Below, one piece after another: positions 1-6,172 of a DNA stretch of 11,332 nt. The number at the start of each line of letters is the position of its first letter. Within the stretch, counting starts at the first letter, position 1. Made by a program: the position numbers and the translations under genes. The notes below the pieces were generated by a model. That model was not told the DNA's origin, did no database searches, and worked only from the letters and a program-made list of their open reading frames with translations. The DNA comes from Thermoplasmata archaeon (GTDB taxonomy: Archaea; Thermoplasmatota; Thermoplasmata; Thermoplasmatales; Thermoplasmataceae). Location of the stretch: assembly GCA_021816385.1 (NCBI GenBank), contig JAKAYJ010000025.1, forward strand, positions 1-11,332. The letters run 5' to 3'.

Positions 1-906
1 CGGTTTTTCTGCTGTAATCAGCCCAAGTGACATAAGAACATCGAGGTACTTCGACACCATGCTCTTGTCTTGGCCTGAATATCCACAAATCTCCCCCAAT
101 GTGTGATTCCCATAGGATATGGATCTGAGGATCAGCATGTAGTTTCTTGGTTCCCTGAATTCAGTTCTGAGGAGGAACTCAGCCTCTTCATAGAGAGGTG
201 ACCCTTTTGCAAGCAGTTTCCTCGATACGTTTTCCCAGAATCCCAGATCTGGATCGAGCTTCAGGAGGTATTCGGGTATACCACCAAAGACAAAATATGC
301 CCTGCACATGTCTTCGAAACCGTAATCAAAAAATTCAGCCAAGTTCCTGAACTTCAAAGGTCTCACCTGTAACTGGCCAGTTCTTCTCCCGTAAAGAGGG
401 CTTTTATAAGAAAGTACTTCATTTTCCATTATACTAATCGATGAGCCAGATAGAATTAACATTACATTCAGTTTACTCAGTATTGTATCATACACTTTCT
501 GGAAAACCGATGGAATTGCTCTGTTAGCCTCTATCAGATAGGGAAATTCATCTATAGCCAGTATGATCTTCGATTTTCTTGTTTTTGCTCGAAATGAACT
601 GTTTGAAGCCAGAACGGAAAAAAACGAGTACCAATCATTAAAGCTGGCCTTAAGAATACTGCTATCTCCCAGAAACTTTGAGATGATCGCCTTAAAGCTG
701 CCAATGTTCTCTCTGTCCCCCTCAGCTGTTGCAAGAAAATAAATTCCTCTATTCCCTATGAACCTACTGATCAATTCGGTCTTTTCCACTCTTTTTCTAC
801 CATAAACAATGAATAGCGAAGCGCCCTTGGCAAACCTGGCATCTTCCAGAATTTTCAGTTCTTCAATCCTGTTTACAAATTTTTGTTGAGATATAAGTAT
901 TATACT
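1..906 (-). CDS. Archaeal AAA-type ATPase, DUF234 family; 3' end beyond window; probably inactivated
   Basis: The frame is open for 302 codons from the stop at 907-909 to the left edge. It begins with the family-typical FVNRIEEL segment (about 882-859), followed by a P-loop region YGRKRVEKTEL. A Walker B strand ILAIDEFPYL lies around 570-538, then the sensor-like LILSGSS and the SPLYGRRTGQ segment. A helix-turn-helix (GEICGYSGQDKSMVSKYL) lies near the left edge. This matches archaeal ATPases that carry a C-terminal DUF234 domain, which would lie outside the window. Two defects are visible. The P-loop glycine before Lys-Thr is Glu (codon GAA, 786-784), one base from GGA. There is also no ATG, GTG or TTG before the P-loop; ATA codons sit at 903-898 and 894-892, where a leaderless start is expected below the TATA box at 921-930. 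The family fit is firm. Loss of function is an inference, since ATA initiation cannot be excluded. The cellular role of this family is poorly known. Confidence 0.82.
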
Positions 907-920
907 TTATTCACAACGAA

Positions 921-930
921 TATTTATATA
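921..930 (-). promoter_or_regulatory. TATA box of the DUF234-type ATPase
   Basis: On the minus strand this reads TATATAAATA. Its centre is about 23-32 bases upstream of the ATA codons at 903-892, the spacing expected for a leaderless archaeal gene. It supports the view that the original start codon lay at one of these ATA positions. Confidence 0.55.
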
Positions 931-962
931 TCCACTTCCAGGCATCAAGTCCCTTACTTTCA

Positions 963-1187
963 GGCAATATGCAGATTACGCTTCAGAGCACTTTGGCCTG
1001 ATACGTAAAGGTATGCTAAACACTCTCTCTTCTTATTCCATACAACAACATCCTTGATCCTGGCAAAACTCTAATCTGGGCTAACTTTTGATCCGAATCT
1101 ATGAGGCTTTTCCAGTGAGACGAAAGCAAAATTCTTCGCATTACGCAAATTTAGTCGACTTGGGGATAACTCATCATTGCCATATTT
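963..1187 (-). pseudogene. Possible decayed coding fragment, function not recognised
   Basis: One minus-strand frame reads 38 codons from 1187 to a TAG at 1073-1071, then 36 more codons to a TGA at 962-960. Both halves have protein-like composition, for example RNAKNFAFVSLEKP in the first and KDVVVWNKKR followed by LAYLYVSGQSALKR in the second. A single in-frame stop between two plausible segments suggests a decayed gene. The second segment reminded me of archaeal transposases, but I cannot name a family and the similarity is only an impression. It could equally be chance open frame. Confidence 0.22.
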
Positions 1188-1325
1188 TCACTTAACACTC
1201 TCTCATTCGGTGAATAATTTATAAATCCGGGTTTTCAGAAATCCTAAAGGGAGAATACAGACAACGAAACCAGAGTAAATCTCTCACTGAAAATTTTTCA
1301 TCCCGGAAGTGGCAAAGTCCATAAA

Positions 1326-1805
1326 TCATATATCTCCAAGGTCAAGAGAATAAGAGTATTCAATCACTCCGTTATCATTGTTTCTTTGACCAGTAAGAAT
1401 AAATCCGCATGATAGGAACATTTTTATGGATCTCTCATTATAAGAAAAAATTCCTTTGACCTTCATTTTTTTCCAGCCAATGCTTCTTGCCCTCGCAATC
1501 AAGAGTAAGAGAACTCTTTTACCGTATCCCTTGGACCTATAGTTTGGGTCTCCGATAACGATGGGTAGAGAGTGGGGCATCAGACAAGCATCTCCGATAG
1601 GTTTCCAAGCCTTATTTTCGCCTATTTCAATAATGTAGAATTCACCACTTCCCAGCAGATATCTGTACATCTTCTCTATCCTGTCCGGATCGTATGTATT
1701 CTTCGTTCCTTCTGAACCCTTGAGGACTTCAGGGTCTGAATACCAGGGATTTGCATAGCCCACATCCTCAATAGACGCTGGCCTAAGCCTAAGATCATAG
1801 TCCAT
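1326..1805 (-). CDS. GNAT-family N-acetyltransferase
   Basis: The predicted product has 159 residues, a normal length for a single GNAT domain, and would transfer an acetyl group from acetyl-CoA to an amine whose identity is unknown. It opens with LRLRPASIED, a standard first GNAT strand, followed by NPWYSDPEVL. The acetyl-CoA loop is YRSKGYGKRV (residues 89-98), matching the R/Q-x-x-G-x-G pattern and followed by a hydrophobic helix. The C-terminal YNERSIKMFLSCGF segment (122-135) is the usual family signature. I chose the ATG at 1805 because the domain starts there and a TATA-like element lies at 1831-1840. Longer starts at 1832 or 1928 would add a 9- or 41-residue basic extension not typical of the family. 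The gene stands alone, so its neighbours do not suggest a substrate. Confidence 0.82.
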   Translation of the reverse strand: MDYDLRLRPASIEDVGYANPWYSDPEVLKGSEGTKNTYDPDRIEKMYRYLLGSGEFYIIEIGENKAWKPIGDACLMPHSLPIVIGDPNYRSKGYGKRVLLLLIARARSIGWKKMKVKGIFSYNERSIKMFLSCGFILTGQRNNDNGVIEYSYSLDLGDI

Positions 1806-1830
1806 AAGGATGTTTATTGCTTTGTTAACC

Positions 1831-1840
1831 ATATTTATTT
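1831..1840 (-). promoter_or_regulatory. TATA-like box of the GNAT gene
   Basis: On the minus strand this reads AAATAAATAT, centred about 31 bases before the ATG at 1805. That allows a transcript starting within a few bases of that codon. It argues for the short form of the protein over the start at 1928. Confidence 0.4.
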
Positions 1841-2128
1841 GCTGCCTCTCTTTATGTACCTTTTTTTCACAATTAATACTTTTCTTGATAAAATCTCTTG
1901 CTGAGAAGTTTCTTGCAAAGATCTGCATGTGCTATAATGATTATGAAAAATGGCCTAACAGTAGGTTTCCGGCAAAGCACAATTCATGGTTGTTATTTAA
2001 TTTTCATTCTACTCTTGCGCCCTAGGGCATTTCTGGGTTCTTTGGATTTCACAATTCTTCCCTTTTTATATATTATTGTTTCCAGAGACATTCCCACATC
2101 TCAAATCATTAAGTAAATCTCTCTCCAT

Positions 2129-2165
2129 ATGGGGGCCTTATTTAAACACAGGGGCACTCCCCCAT
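2129..2165. repeat. Short inverted repeat, 7-bp arms
   Basis: ATGGGGG at 2129-2135 is complemented by CCCCCAT at 2159-2165, with 23 bases between. It is G/C-rich in an otherwise AT-rich stretch. It may be a fragment of a mobile-element end or a structured RNA, but nothing else supports either reading. Confidence 0.3.
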
Positions 2166-2464
2166 TGTGCAACTGGATTCACGTTCTGGCGATAAATGCT
2201 ATCCTATCAGGGTTTCCTTTCATTCTTCGTAAATTTTTTCTGGCGTTTCCCCCCATCCAACGCATATGGCTATTCTTAAGCCCTGAGGCCATAAAAGGCA
2301 TCAAGTTGTGGGAATTCTTATGCCAAAAGTTGGACACAGAGGTGCCGTGTATGGACGGAAATGGCCAACTCATTTGTTTTTCTTCAAATCGTTTATCTAA
2401 TCTTGGCTGAATCATCATTCATATTACAACTCAACAATCTGCATTACAGGTAGATCCCATAGTC

Positions 2465-2478
2465 CGAAAAACAAAACC
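2465..2478 (-). terminator. Probable T-tract terminator after argH
   Basis: About 40 bases past the argH stop codon, the minus strand reads GTTTTGTTTTT. Archaeal RNA polymerase commonly stops at such oligo-T tracts without needing a hairpin. Confidence 0.38.
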
Positions 2479-2516
2479 AATTGGCATTTGAAGAATGAAT
2501 ATGCTGAATGCAAATC

Positions 2517-3857
2517 TCATTGAACCAGGCTATTTGCCTCTTCGAAGAGATGCTGCCTTTTTGCATTTATCTGAGCCTCAATCTCATTGATCTTGCTTAA
2601 TTGTTTTATGATTATTTCTTCACTAACTGATTTGTATGGCTCTGGCAAATATTCGTGGAGTTTTTCCCCTTTATTCACTTTATCTCCTGCTGCCCTGTAA
2701 GATTCTTTCCATGATTTTCCTGACTTAAACAGCCTTAGAGTTTCACCAGTCGCATAAATGCTGTTTTCCATGTAATTTTCATCTTGTGCCCCTTTTATGT
2801 TCACATTCGAAAGGAATGAGTTAAAGTGTTTCATTAATTTCTCAAAGAGAAGGATGAAGTCCATAGTCTTGTCCTTGGATATCTGGAATTCCCTGTGGTA
2901 GCCTGAACTCTTGTTCTCAAGCATAGCTGCCGCCATGACATGGTTCGAAATAGATATGGAAGCATATCCCTGCATCATTTCAAGAAAATCCGGGTTTCTC
3001 TTGTTGGCCATTAGCGAACTTCCCGTAGTAAAAGCGTCAGGGAGGGTTATAAACCCGTGCTTATCCGCACTGTAGACGATCATATCCTGTGCGATCCTGG
3101 ATAGTGAAACCATTGATTTTTCAATGAAAAAATTGACTTCAAGATCATCCATTCCTCTTCTGGACGAGCCAAACAATGGATTTTCAAATGATCCTTTGAA
3201 TCCAACAGGTTCCCCAACCTTCTGGAAATCAACAGGCGATAGTGAACCAAGCCCTGATCCGTATCCCAGTGGAGACCTTTCAATCAGTGATGATGCCAGA
3301 TTAATAGCATCTGAAGACAAATCAACCATTGTTCCTGAAATATAATCATAGTAAGTCCCTGTTGCAACAGGCATAGCTTGCCTGTAGTGTGTATATCCCG
3401 GAATCACCCCACTGGACGCAGATCCCTTGTCACAAGCTCTTCTGGCACCTTCATTAAGCAACTTTGAGATTTTAAGCAGATGGTCTATCTGGAACAGCCT
3501 GATGTCTGTGTGAATCTGTTCATTTCTTGAAAGAAATATCCTCAGATTTTCGTATGCTTTTCCTGCAATCTGGCCAACAGCATACTCCACATAGCTGTGA
3601 ACGTCTTCAAATTGTGGATCTATTGGCTGTTTTTTCTCTAGAAGTTCAATAAGTGATCCTATGATTGCAATGCTGTCATGCCTTTCTATAAGAGATGCTT
3701 TGTAGATCTGGACATGATAAGAAAGCAACGAAATAAGCTCATAATATAAAATAAGCTCATCTTTCTGAATATCTTCTGATGTCATTATATCGGAAAGATC
3801 CTCTTCCGAAGATCTGGCAGCACCTCCATTCCAAATCTTTTCCAGGTTATTCACCAC
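2517..3857 (-). CDS. argH: Argininosuccinate lyase
   Basis: ArgH splits argininosuccinate into arginine and fumarate, the last step of arginine synthesis, as a soluble tetramer of the fumarase/aspartase superfamily. The 446 residues are close to normal length. Visible family segments are IWNGG at the N-terminus, SRNEQIHTDIRLF (110-122; classical SRNDQVxTDLRLW), PGYTHYRQAMP (153-163; the catalytic-histidine GYTH motif), and the flexible loop TGSSLMANKRNP (278-289) followed by SGYHREFQISKDK. Some positions differ from bacterial enzymes: the usual LHTGR before SRND is LRIFL, and the loop has Met-Ala-Asn where Met-Pro-Gln is common. Substrate-contacting Ser, Lys and Asn of the loop remain. The start is GTG, with a second GTG directly after it; AGGT five bases before the second may be a ribosome site. 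It overlaps the end of argG by 11 bases, so translation is probably coupled. Confidence 0.93.
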   Translation of the reverse strand: MVNNLEKIWNGGAARSSEEDLSDIMTSEDIQKDELILYYELISLLSYHVQIYKASLIERHDSIAIIGSLIELLEKKQPIDPQFEDVHSYVEYAVGQIAGKAYENLRIFLSRNEQIHTDIRLFQIDHLLKISKLLNEGARRACDKGSASSGVIPGYTHYRQAMPVATGTYYDYISGTMVDLSSDAINLASSLIERSPLGYGSGLGSLSPVDFQKVGEPVGFKGSFENPLFGSSRRGMDDLEVNFFIEKSMVSLSRIAQDMIVYSADKHGFITLPDAFTTGSSLMANKRNPDFLEMMQGYASISISNHVMAAAMLENKSSGYHREFQISKDKTMDFILLFEKLMKHFNSFLSNVNIKGAQDENYMENSIYATGETLRLFKSGKSWKESYRAAGDKVNKGEKLHEYLPEPYKSVSEEIIIKQLSKINEIEAQINAKRQHLFEEANSLVQ

Positions 3858-5067
3858 TTACCTGTATGGTTTCTGTTTTCTTTTTTCTCGCCTTAACAGT
3901 TGCAATTGTCTGGCTGCCGAAAACATATATGAATCCCGGGGATTTGCTCTGGTCAAACGTCTGTTCTTTGCCATATGTGGACTTTGAAAAATCGTAAAGG
4001 GAATTATTGCTTTCAACACCTGCCCTGATTATGTTGCCCCTGTACAGTTTCAGTTTTACCTTTCCGTTTACCGCTTCATTGACACTTTTCTGGAACTCCA
4101 TTATATGGTTCATTGCTGGATCATACCACAATCCATTGTATACCATGCTGGAAAACTGCTGGTCCATAAATTTTTTCATCTCCCATTCTCTCCTGTTTAT
4201 CACAAGTGACTCCAGATACTTGTGCCCCTCTATGATTAACTGTGCTGCCGGGCATTCATAGAATTCATGGCTCTTTATGCCAACAACACGATCCTCAATC
4301 ATATCTATTGCACCGATTCCATTCATTCCACCCACCATGTTGAGATAGGAAATTATATTCTTAATCCCAAGAGGTTTTCCTTCAACTGAAACTGGGAGCC
4401 CCTTGTTGAATTCCAGTGTTACAATCTCCGGGGCACTGTTGGCTTTTTCAACCGGAAGAACCCATCTGTATGCATCTTCAGGGATTCCGGCGTCCGGATA
4501 CTCTATGGAAGAACCCTCAACTGATCTCCCCCAGAGGTTTTCATCTACAGAGTATTTTCCACCGTAAGGCACATCAATCCCATGTTGCACAGCGTATTCT
4601 ATTTCCTCCTGGCGGTTCATGTTCATATCCCTTACTGGAGCAATGACATTCAATTCATCGTTGAGTGCTTTAATCGAAACCTCAAACCTGACCTGATCGT
4701 TTCCTTTTCCAGTGGATCCATGGACTATGGTGCCGCACTTAAACTCTTCAGCAAATTTTACTGCTTCCGCTGCCATTAACGGCCTTGCCAGGCTTGTAGA
4801 GAGAGGATACTGGTCCTGGTACATGCCATCACTCAGAATCCCGGCCGATACAAATTCTGATGCAAATTTGTCTGTAACATCCTCTGTTATGGTTATGACT
4901 GCCCCAAGCTTCTTTGCTTTTGATGATATTGCATTGAGATCATTCTTTTCCTGACCAACATCAAGTGTAAGGGTTACAACATCAAACCCCATCTCTTCCT
5001 GGAGCCATTTTATCATGACTGAAGTATCTAAACCGCCGGAATAAAGCAACAAAGCCCTATGTTTCAT
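3847..5067 (-). CDS. argG: Argininosuccinate synthase
   Basis: ArgG condenses citrulline and aspartate, using ATP, to argininosuccinate, the substrate of ArgH encoded just downstream. The 406 residues match the family length. The N-type ATP-pyrophosphatase loop is LLYSGGLDTSV (7-17). It is followed by TLDVGQE (34-40), YPLSTSLARPL (87-97), HGSTGKGNDQVRFE (116-129, substrate binding) and YSVDENLWGRSVEGS (172-186), all complete. The ATG at 5067 places the P-loop at the usual distance from the N-terminus. A TATA-like TTATAAAA (5091-5084) lies about 20 bases upstream with no Shine-Dalgarno site, suggesting a nearly leaderless message. The last codons overlap the argH start. Divergent from it lies an ACT-domain gene that may control the pair. 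Confidence 0.97.
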   Translation of the reverse strand: MKHRALLLYSGGLDTSVMIKWLQEEMGFDVVTLTLDVGQEKNDLNAISSKAKKLGAVITITEDVTDKFASEFVSAGILSDGMYQDQYPLSTSLARPLMAAEAVKFAEEFKCGTIVHGSTGKGNDQVRFEVSIKALNDELNVIAPVRDMNMNRQEEIEYAVQHGIDVPYGGKYSVDENLWGRSVEGSSIEYPDAGIPEDAYRWVLPVEKANSAPEIVTLEFNKGLPVSVEGKPLGIKNIISYLNMVGGMNGIGAIDMIEDRVVGIKSHEFYECPAAQLIIEGHKYLESLVINRREWEMKKFMDQQFSSMVYNGLWYDPAMNHIMEFQKSVNEAVNGKVKLKLYRGNIIRAGVESNNSLYDFSKSTYGKEQTFDQSKSPGFIYVFGSQTIATVKARKKKTETIQVSGE

Positions 5068-5181
5068 CTCTGTTGATTTTTCATTTTATAATTAAGGTAA
5101 TTGACAAATATGTTATTCAAAATAGTAATATTGTAAATTATTACATAATAATGTTAAAATAGGCATAATTTATATTAAAAT
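5068..5181. promoter_or_regulatory. Divergent promoter region between argG and the ACT-domain gene
   Basis: This very AT-rich 114-bp spacer must serve both directions. For argG (minus strand) the best TATA-like element is 5091-5084. For the plus-strand gene, TTTATATT at 5170-5177 is the strongest box, and a weaker GTTAAAAT lies at 5153-5160. An inverted repeat (5125-5144) sits between them, where a bound protein could affect both genes. Confidence 0.55.
5125..5144. promoter_or_regulatory. Candidate operator: inverted repeat GTAATA-N8-TATTAC
   Basis: Two perfect 6-bp arms separated by eight bases give centres 14 bases apart, with the dyad at about 5134.5. The size and place between two divergent promoters fit a dimeric helix-turn-helix regulator. 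Because the spacer is AT-rich, such a repeat can arise by chance. Confidence 0.4.
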
Positions 5182-5778
5182 ATGAAGAAAGATGTAAAGA
5201 ACAAAGAAACCGTGGAGACAAAAGTGATGCGATTCCTTCTGGAAAATCCTGATCTTTTTCTCTCCCTCAGGGAAGGTGTTATAAATATTAGCAAACTTGT
5301 TCAGATCATTACCAGATCCGATGGAAACCTGAACCCCATATCAGTGAGATCTTCCCTGAATCATATAAAAAGTGGATCAGGAGACGAATTCAGAAGGTCG
5401 AGGGCTGATGACATCCTCAAAAAGAGCAGGATATCTTTACAGGACAAGATATGTGTGGTAACTTCCTCAACTCCACAGAACATCAGGTATATTTCAGCAA
5501 CATATCTGGAGGACAGCCTTGTCTATATCGTGGATGAGATAAACAATAGAATTCCACCACCATCCCAGGGGGTGAAGATTGAAAGGGATGTGAGCATGAT
5601 TCACATCCTTTCACCGAAAGAAATTGAAAAAACACCAGGGTTTGTGATGCGCATCACTCACAGGCTCTTCGCCAGGGACATAAACATAATGCAACTCATA
5701 TCCTGCTCCAACGAGACAATAATTGTGCTTGGGAAGAAAGACTCAACTGTTGCCTACCAGACATTAACGGGAGACTGA
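5182..5778 (+). CDS. Predicted ACT-domain regulator with N-terminal helix-turn-helix-like region
   Basis: The 198-residue product has a helical N-terminal part (about 11-65; FLLENPDLFLSL, then NISKLVQIITRS and ISVRSSLNHIKS) that resembles a winged helix. The C-terminus (about 141-190) is a clear ACT domain: TPGFVMRITHRLFARDINIMQLISCSNETIIVLGKKDS follows the pattern seen in aspartokinases, which bind amino acids at dimer interfaces. The middle (about 88-120) may be a second, more divergent ACT-like unit. Archaea have predicted ACT-domain regulators of amino-acid metabolism, and this gene is divergent from argGH, so control of arginine synthesis with an amino acid as effector is a reasonable inference. 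The start is uncertain. The ATG at 5227 (residue 16) has GGAG nine bases upstream, and the strong TATA-like box at 5170-5177 would start transcription near 5200, inside the longer frame. The short form would have 183 residues. Confidence 0.75.
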   Translation: MKKDVKNKETVETKVMRFLLENPDLFLSLREGVINISKLVQIITRSDGNLNPISVRSSLNHIKSGSGDEFRRSRADDILKKSRISLQDKICVVTSSTPQNIRYISATYLEDSLVYIVDEINNRIPPPSQGVKIERDVSMIHILSPKEIEKTPGFVMRITHRLFARDINIMQLISCSNETIIVLGKKDSTVAYQTLTGD

Positions 5779-5844
5779 ATGAATCTTGAAAAATAATTGA
5801 CACGGTTAAACAGTGATTACAAGGAAATTTTCTTCAATTTTATG

Positions 5845-5853
5845 TTCTTTTTT
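5845..5853 (+). terminator. Possible T-tract terminator after the ACT-domain gene
   Basis: TTCTTTTTT lies about 70 bases past the stop codon, within a T-rich run that begins near 5826. No stable hairpin precedes it, but archaeal termination does not need one. Confidence 0.33.
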
Positions 5854-6021
5854 AACTCTGTTTGTGAAGGATTCTCAGGGATGTTGTATAATTGTTGTTA
5901 ATTCCAAATTGAGTGTGCAATATAGAAGAATTGCCACTGCATTCCTGATGAAAGGCAGTCTCTCCATCCAGGATTTCAAATTAAACATGAACCATTTCCC
6001 AGGCGAATCTGCAAAAGGACG

Positions 6022-6030
6022 TTATATATT
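6022..6030 (+). promoter_or_regulatory. Strong TATA box upstream of a leaderless mini-ORF
   Basis: TTATATATT is centred 25 bases before the ATG at 6051, the ideal archaeal distance for a transcript that starts on that ATG. It is one of the best-matching promoters in the window. It could drive the mini-ORF, the helicase through a leader of about 120 bases, or both. Confidence 0.5.
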
Positions 6031-6050
6031 TCAGGACGGCTAACTTGATA

Positions 6051-6113
6051 ATGAGTCATAGAAAAGGTCTATATCTTAACGGAATTCTATTGAGGGCATT
6101 TATCATTTATTAA
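6051..6113 (+). CDS. Possible leaderless 20-residue small ORF
   Basis: An ATG at the predicted transcription start opens 20 codons (MSHRKGLYLNGILLRAFIIY) and ends with TAA, 59 bases before the helicase start. The product has a short basic N-terminus and a hydrophobic tail, and I recognise no family. It may be a small protein, a leader peptide, or the remaining 5' end of a lost gene. Promoter spacing is the only positive evidence. Confidence 0.25.
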   Translation: MSHRKGLYLNGILLRAFIIY

Positions 6114-6137
6114 GTCTATCTGTCTGGTGTCTGGATA

Positions 6138-6147
6138 CTTTTATGAT
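6138..6147 (+). promoter_or_regulatory. TATA-like element of the helicase gene
   Basis: CTTTTATGAT is centred about 30 bases before the ATG at 6173, fitting a nearly leaderless message. A more canonical ATTATAAAA at 6157-6165 is too close to the ATG to place transcription upstream of it. Confidence 0.35.
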
Positions 6148-6172
6148 CTATGACGTATTATAAAAAATATCT

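Larger units (their letters stand above)
907..1325. other. Gene-free stretch between the ATPase and GNAT genes
   Basis: No intact gene is found in these 419 bases. They hold the ATPase TATA box, a broken minus-strand frame (963-1187), a TATA-like AATTTATAAA at 1216-1225 with no good start codon at the right distance on either strand, and a short 13-base inverted repeat at 1288-1300 downstream of the GNAT gene. The stretch looks like decayed coding DNA. Confidence 0.5.
1806..2516. other. 711-bp stretch without an identifiable gene
   Basis: The stretch contains the GNAT promoter, a perfect 10-base palindrome GCCCTAGGGC (2019-2028), a strong TATA-like sequence near 2064-2076 readable on both strands, and a 7-bp inverted repeat (2129-2135 with 2159-2165). 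Open frames exist on both strands over the same bases: plus 2129-2410 (93 codons) and minus 2179-2418 (79 codons). I recognise neither product. The plus product is hydrophobic and the minus product is basic and rich in Met, Asn and Arg. Neither has a convincing promoter, and at most one can be real. The likely argH terminator lies at 2465-2478. Confidence 0.5.
5779..6172. other. 394-bp stretch between the regulator and helicase genes
   Basis: It holds the T-tract at 5845-5853, a well-placed promoter with a 20-codon open frame (6022-6113), and the helicase promoter. A 76-codon plus frame at 5813-6043 and short minus frames over the same bases have no recognisable product. Confidence 0.5.

Noticed and set aside
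552..734. 60-codon minus frame
   Set aside because: It is an out-of-frame shadow of the DUF234-type ATPase, whose real frame is longer and matches a known family.
1926..2116. A 19-codon GTG frame on the minus strand near 2052
   Set aside because: The TATA-like sequence is only about 17 bases upstream, too close, and the product is a short basic peptide with no recognisable relatives.
5813..6043. Plus-strand 76-codon frame, and short minus-strand frames over the same bases
   Set aside because: No recognisable motif, no promoter at the right distance and no ribosome site. The T-tract likely to end the upstream gene lies inside it.
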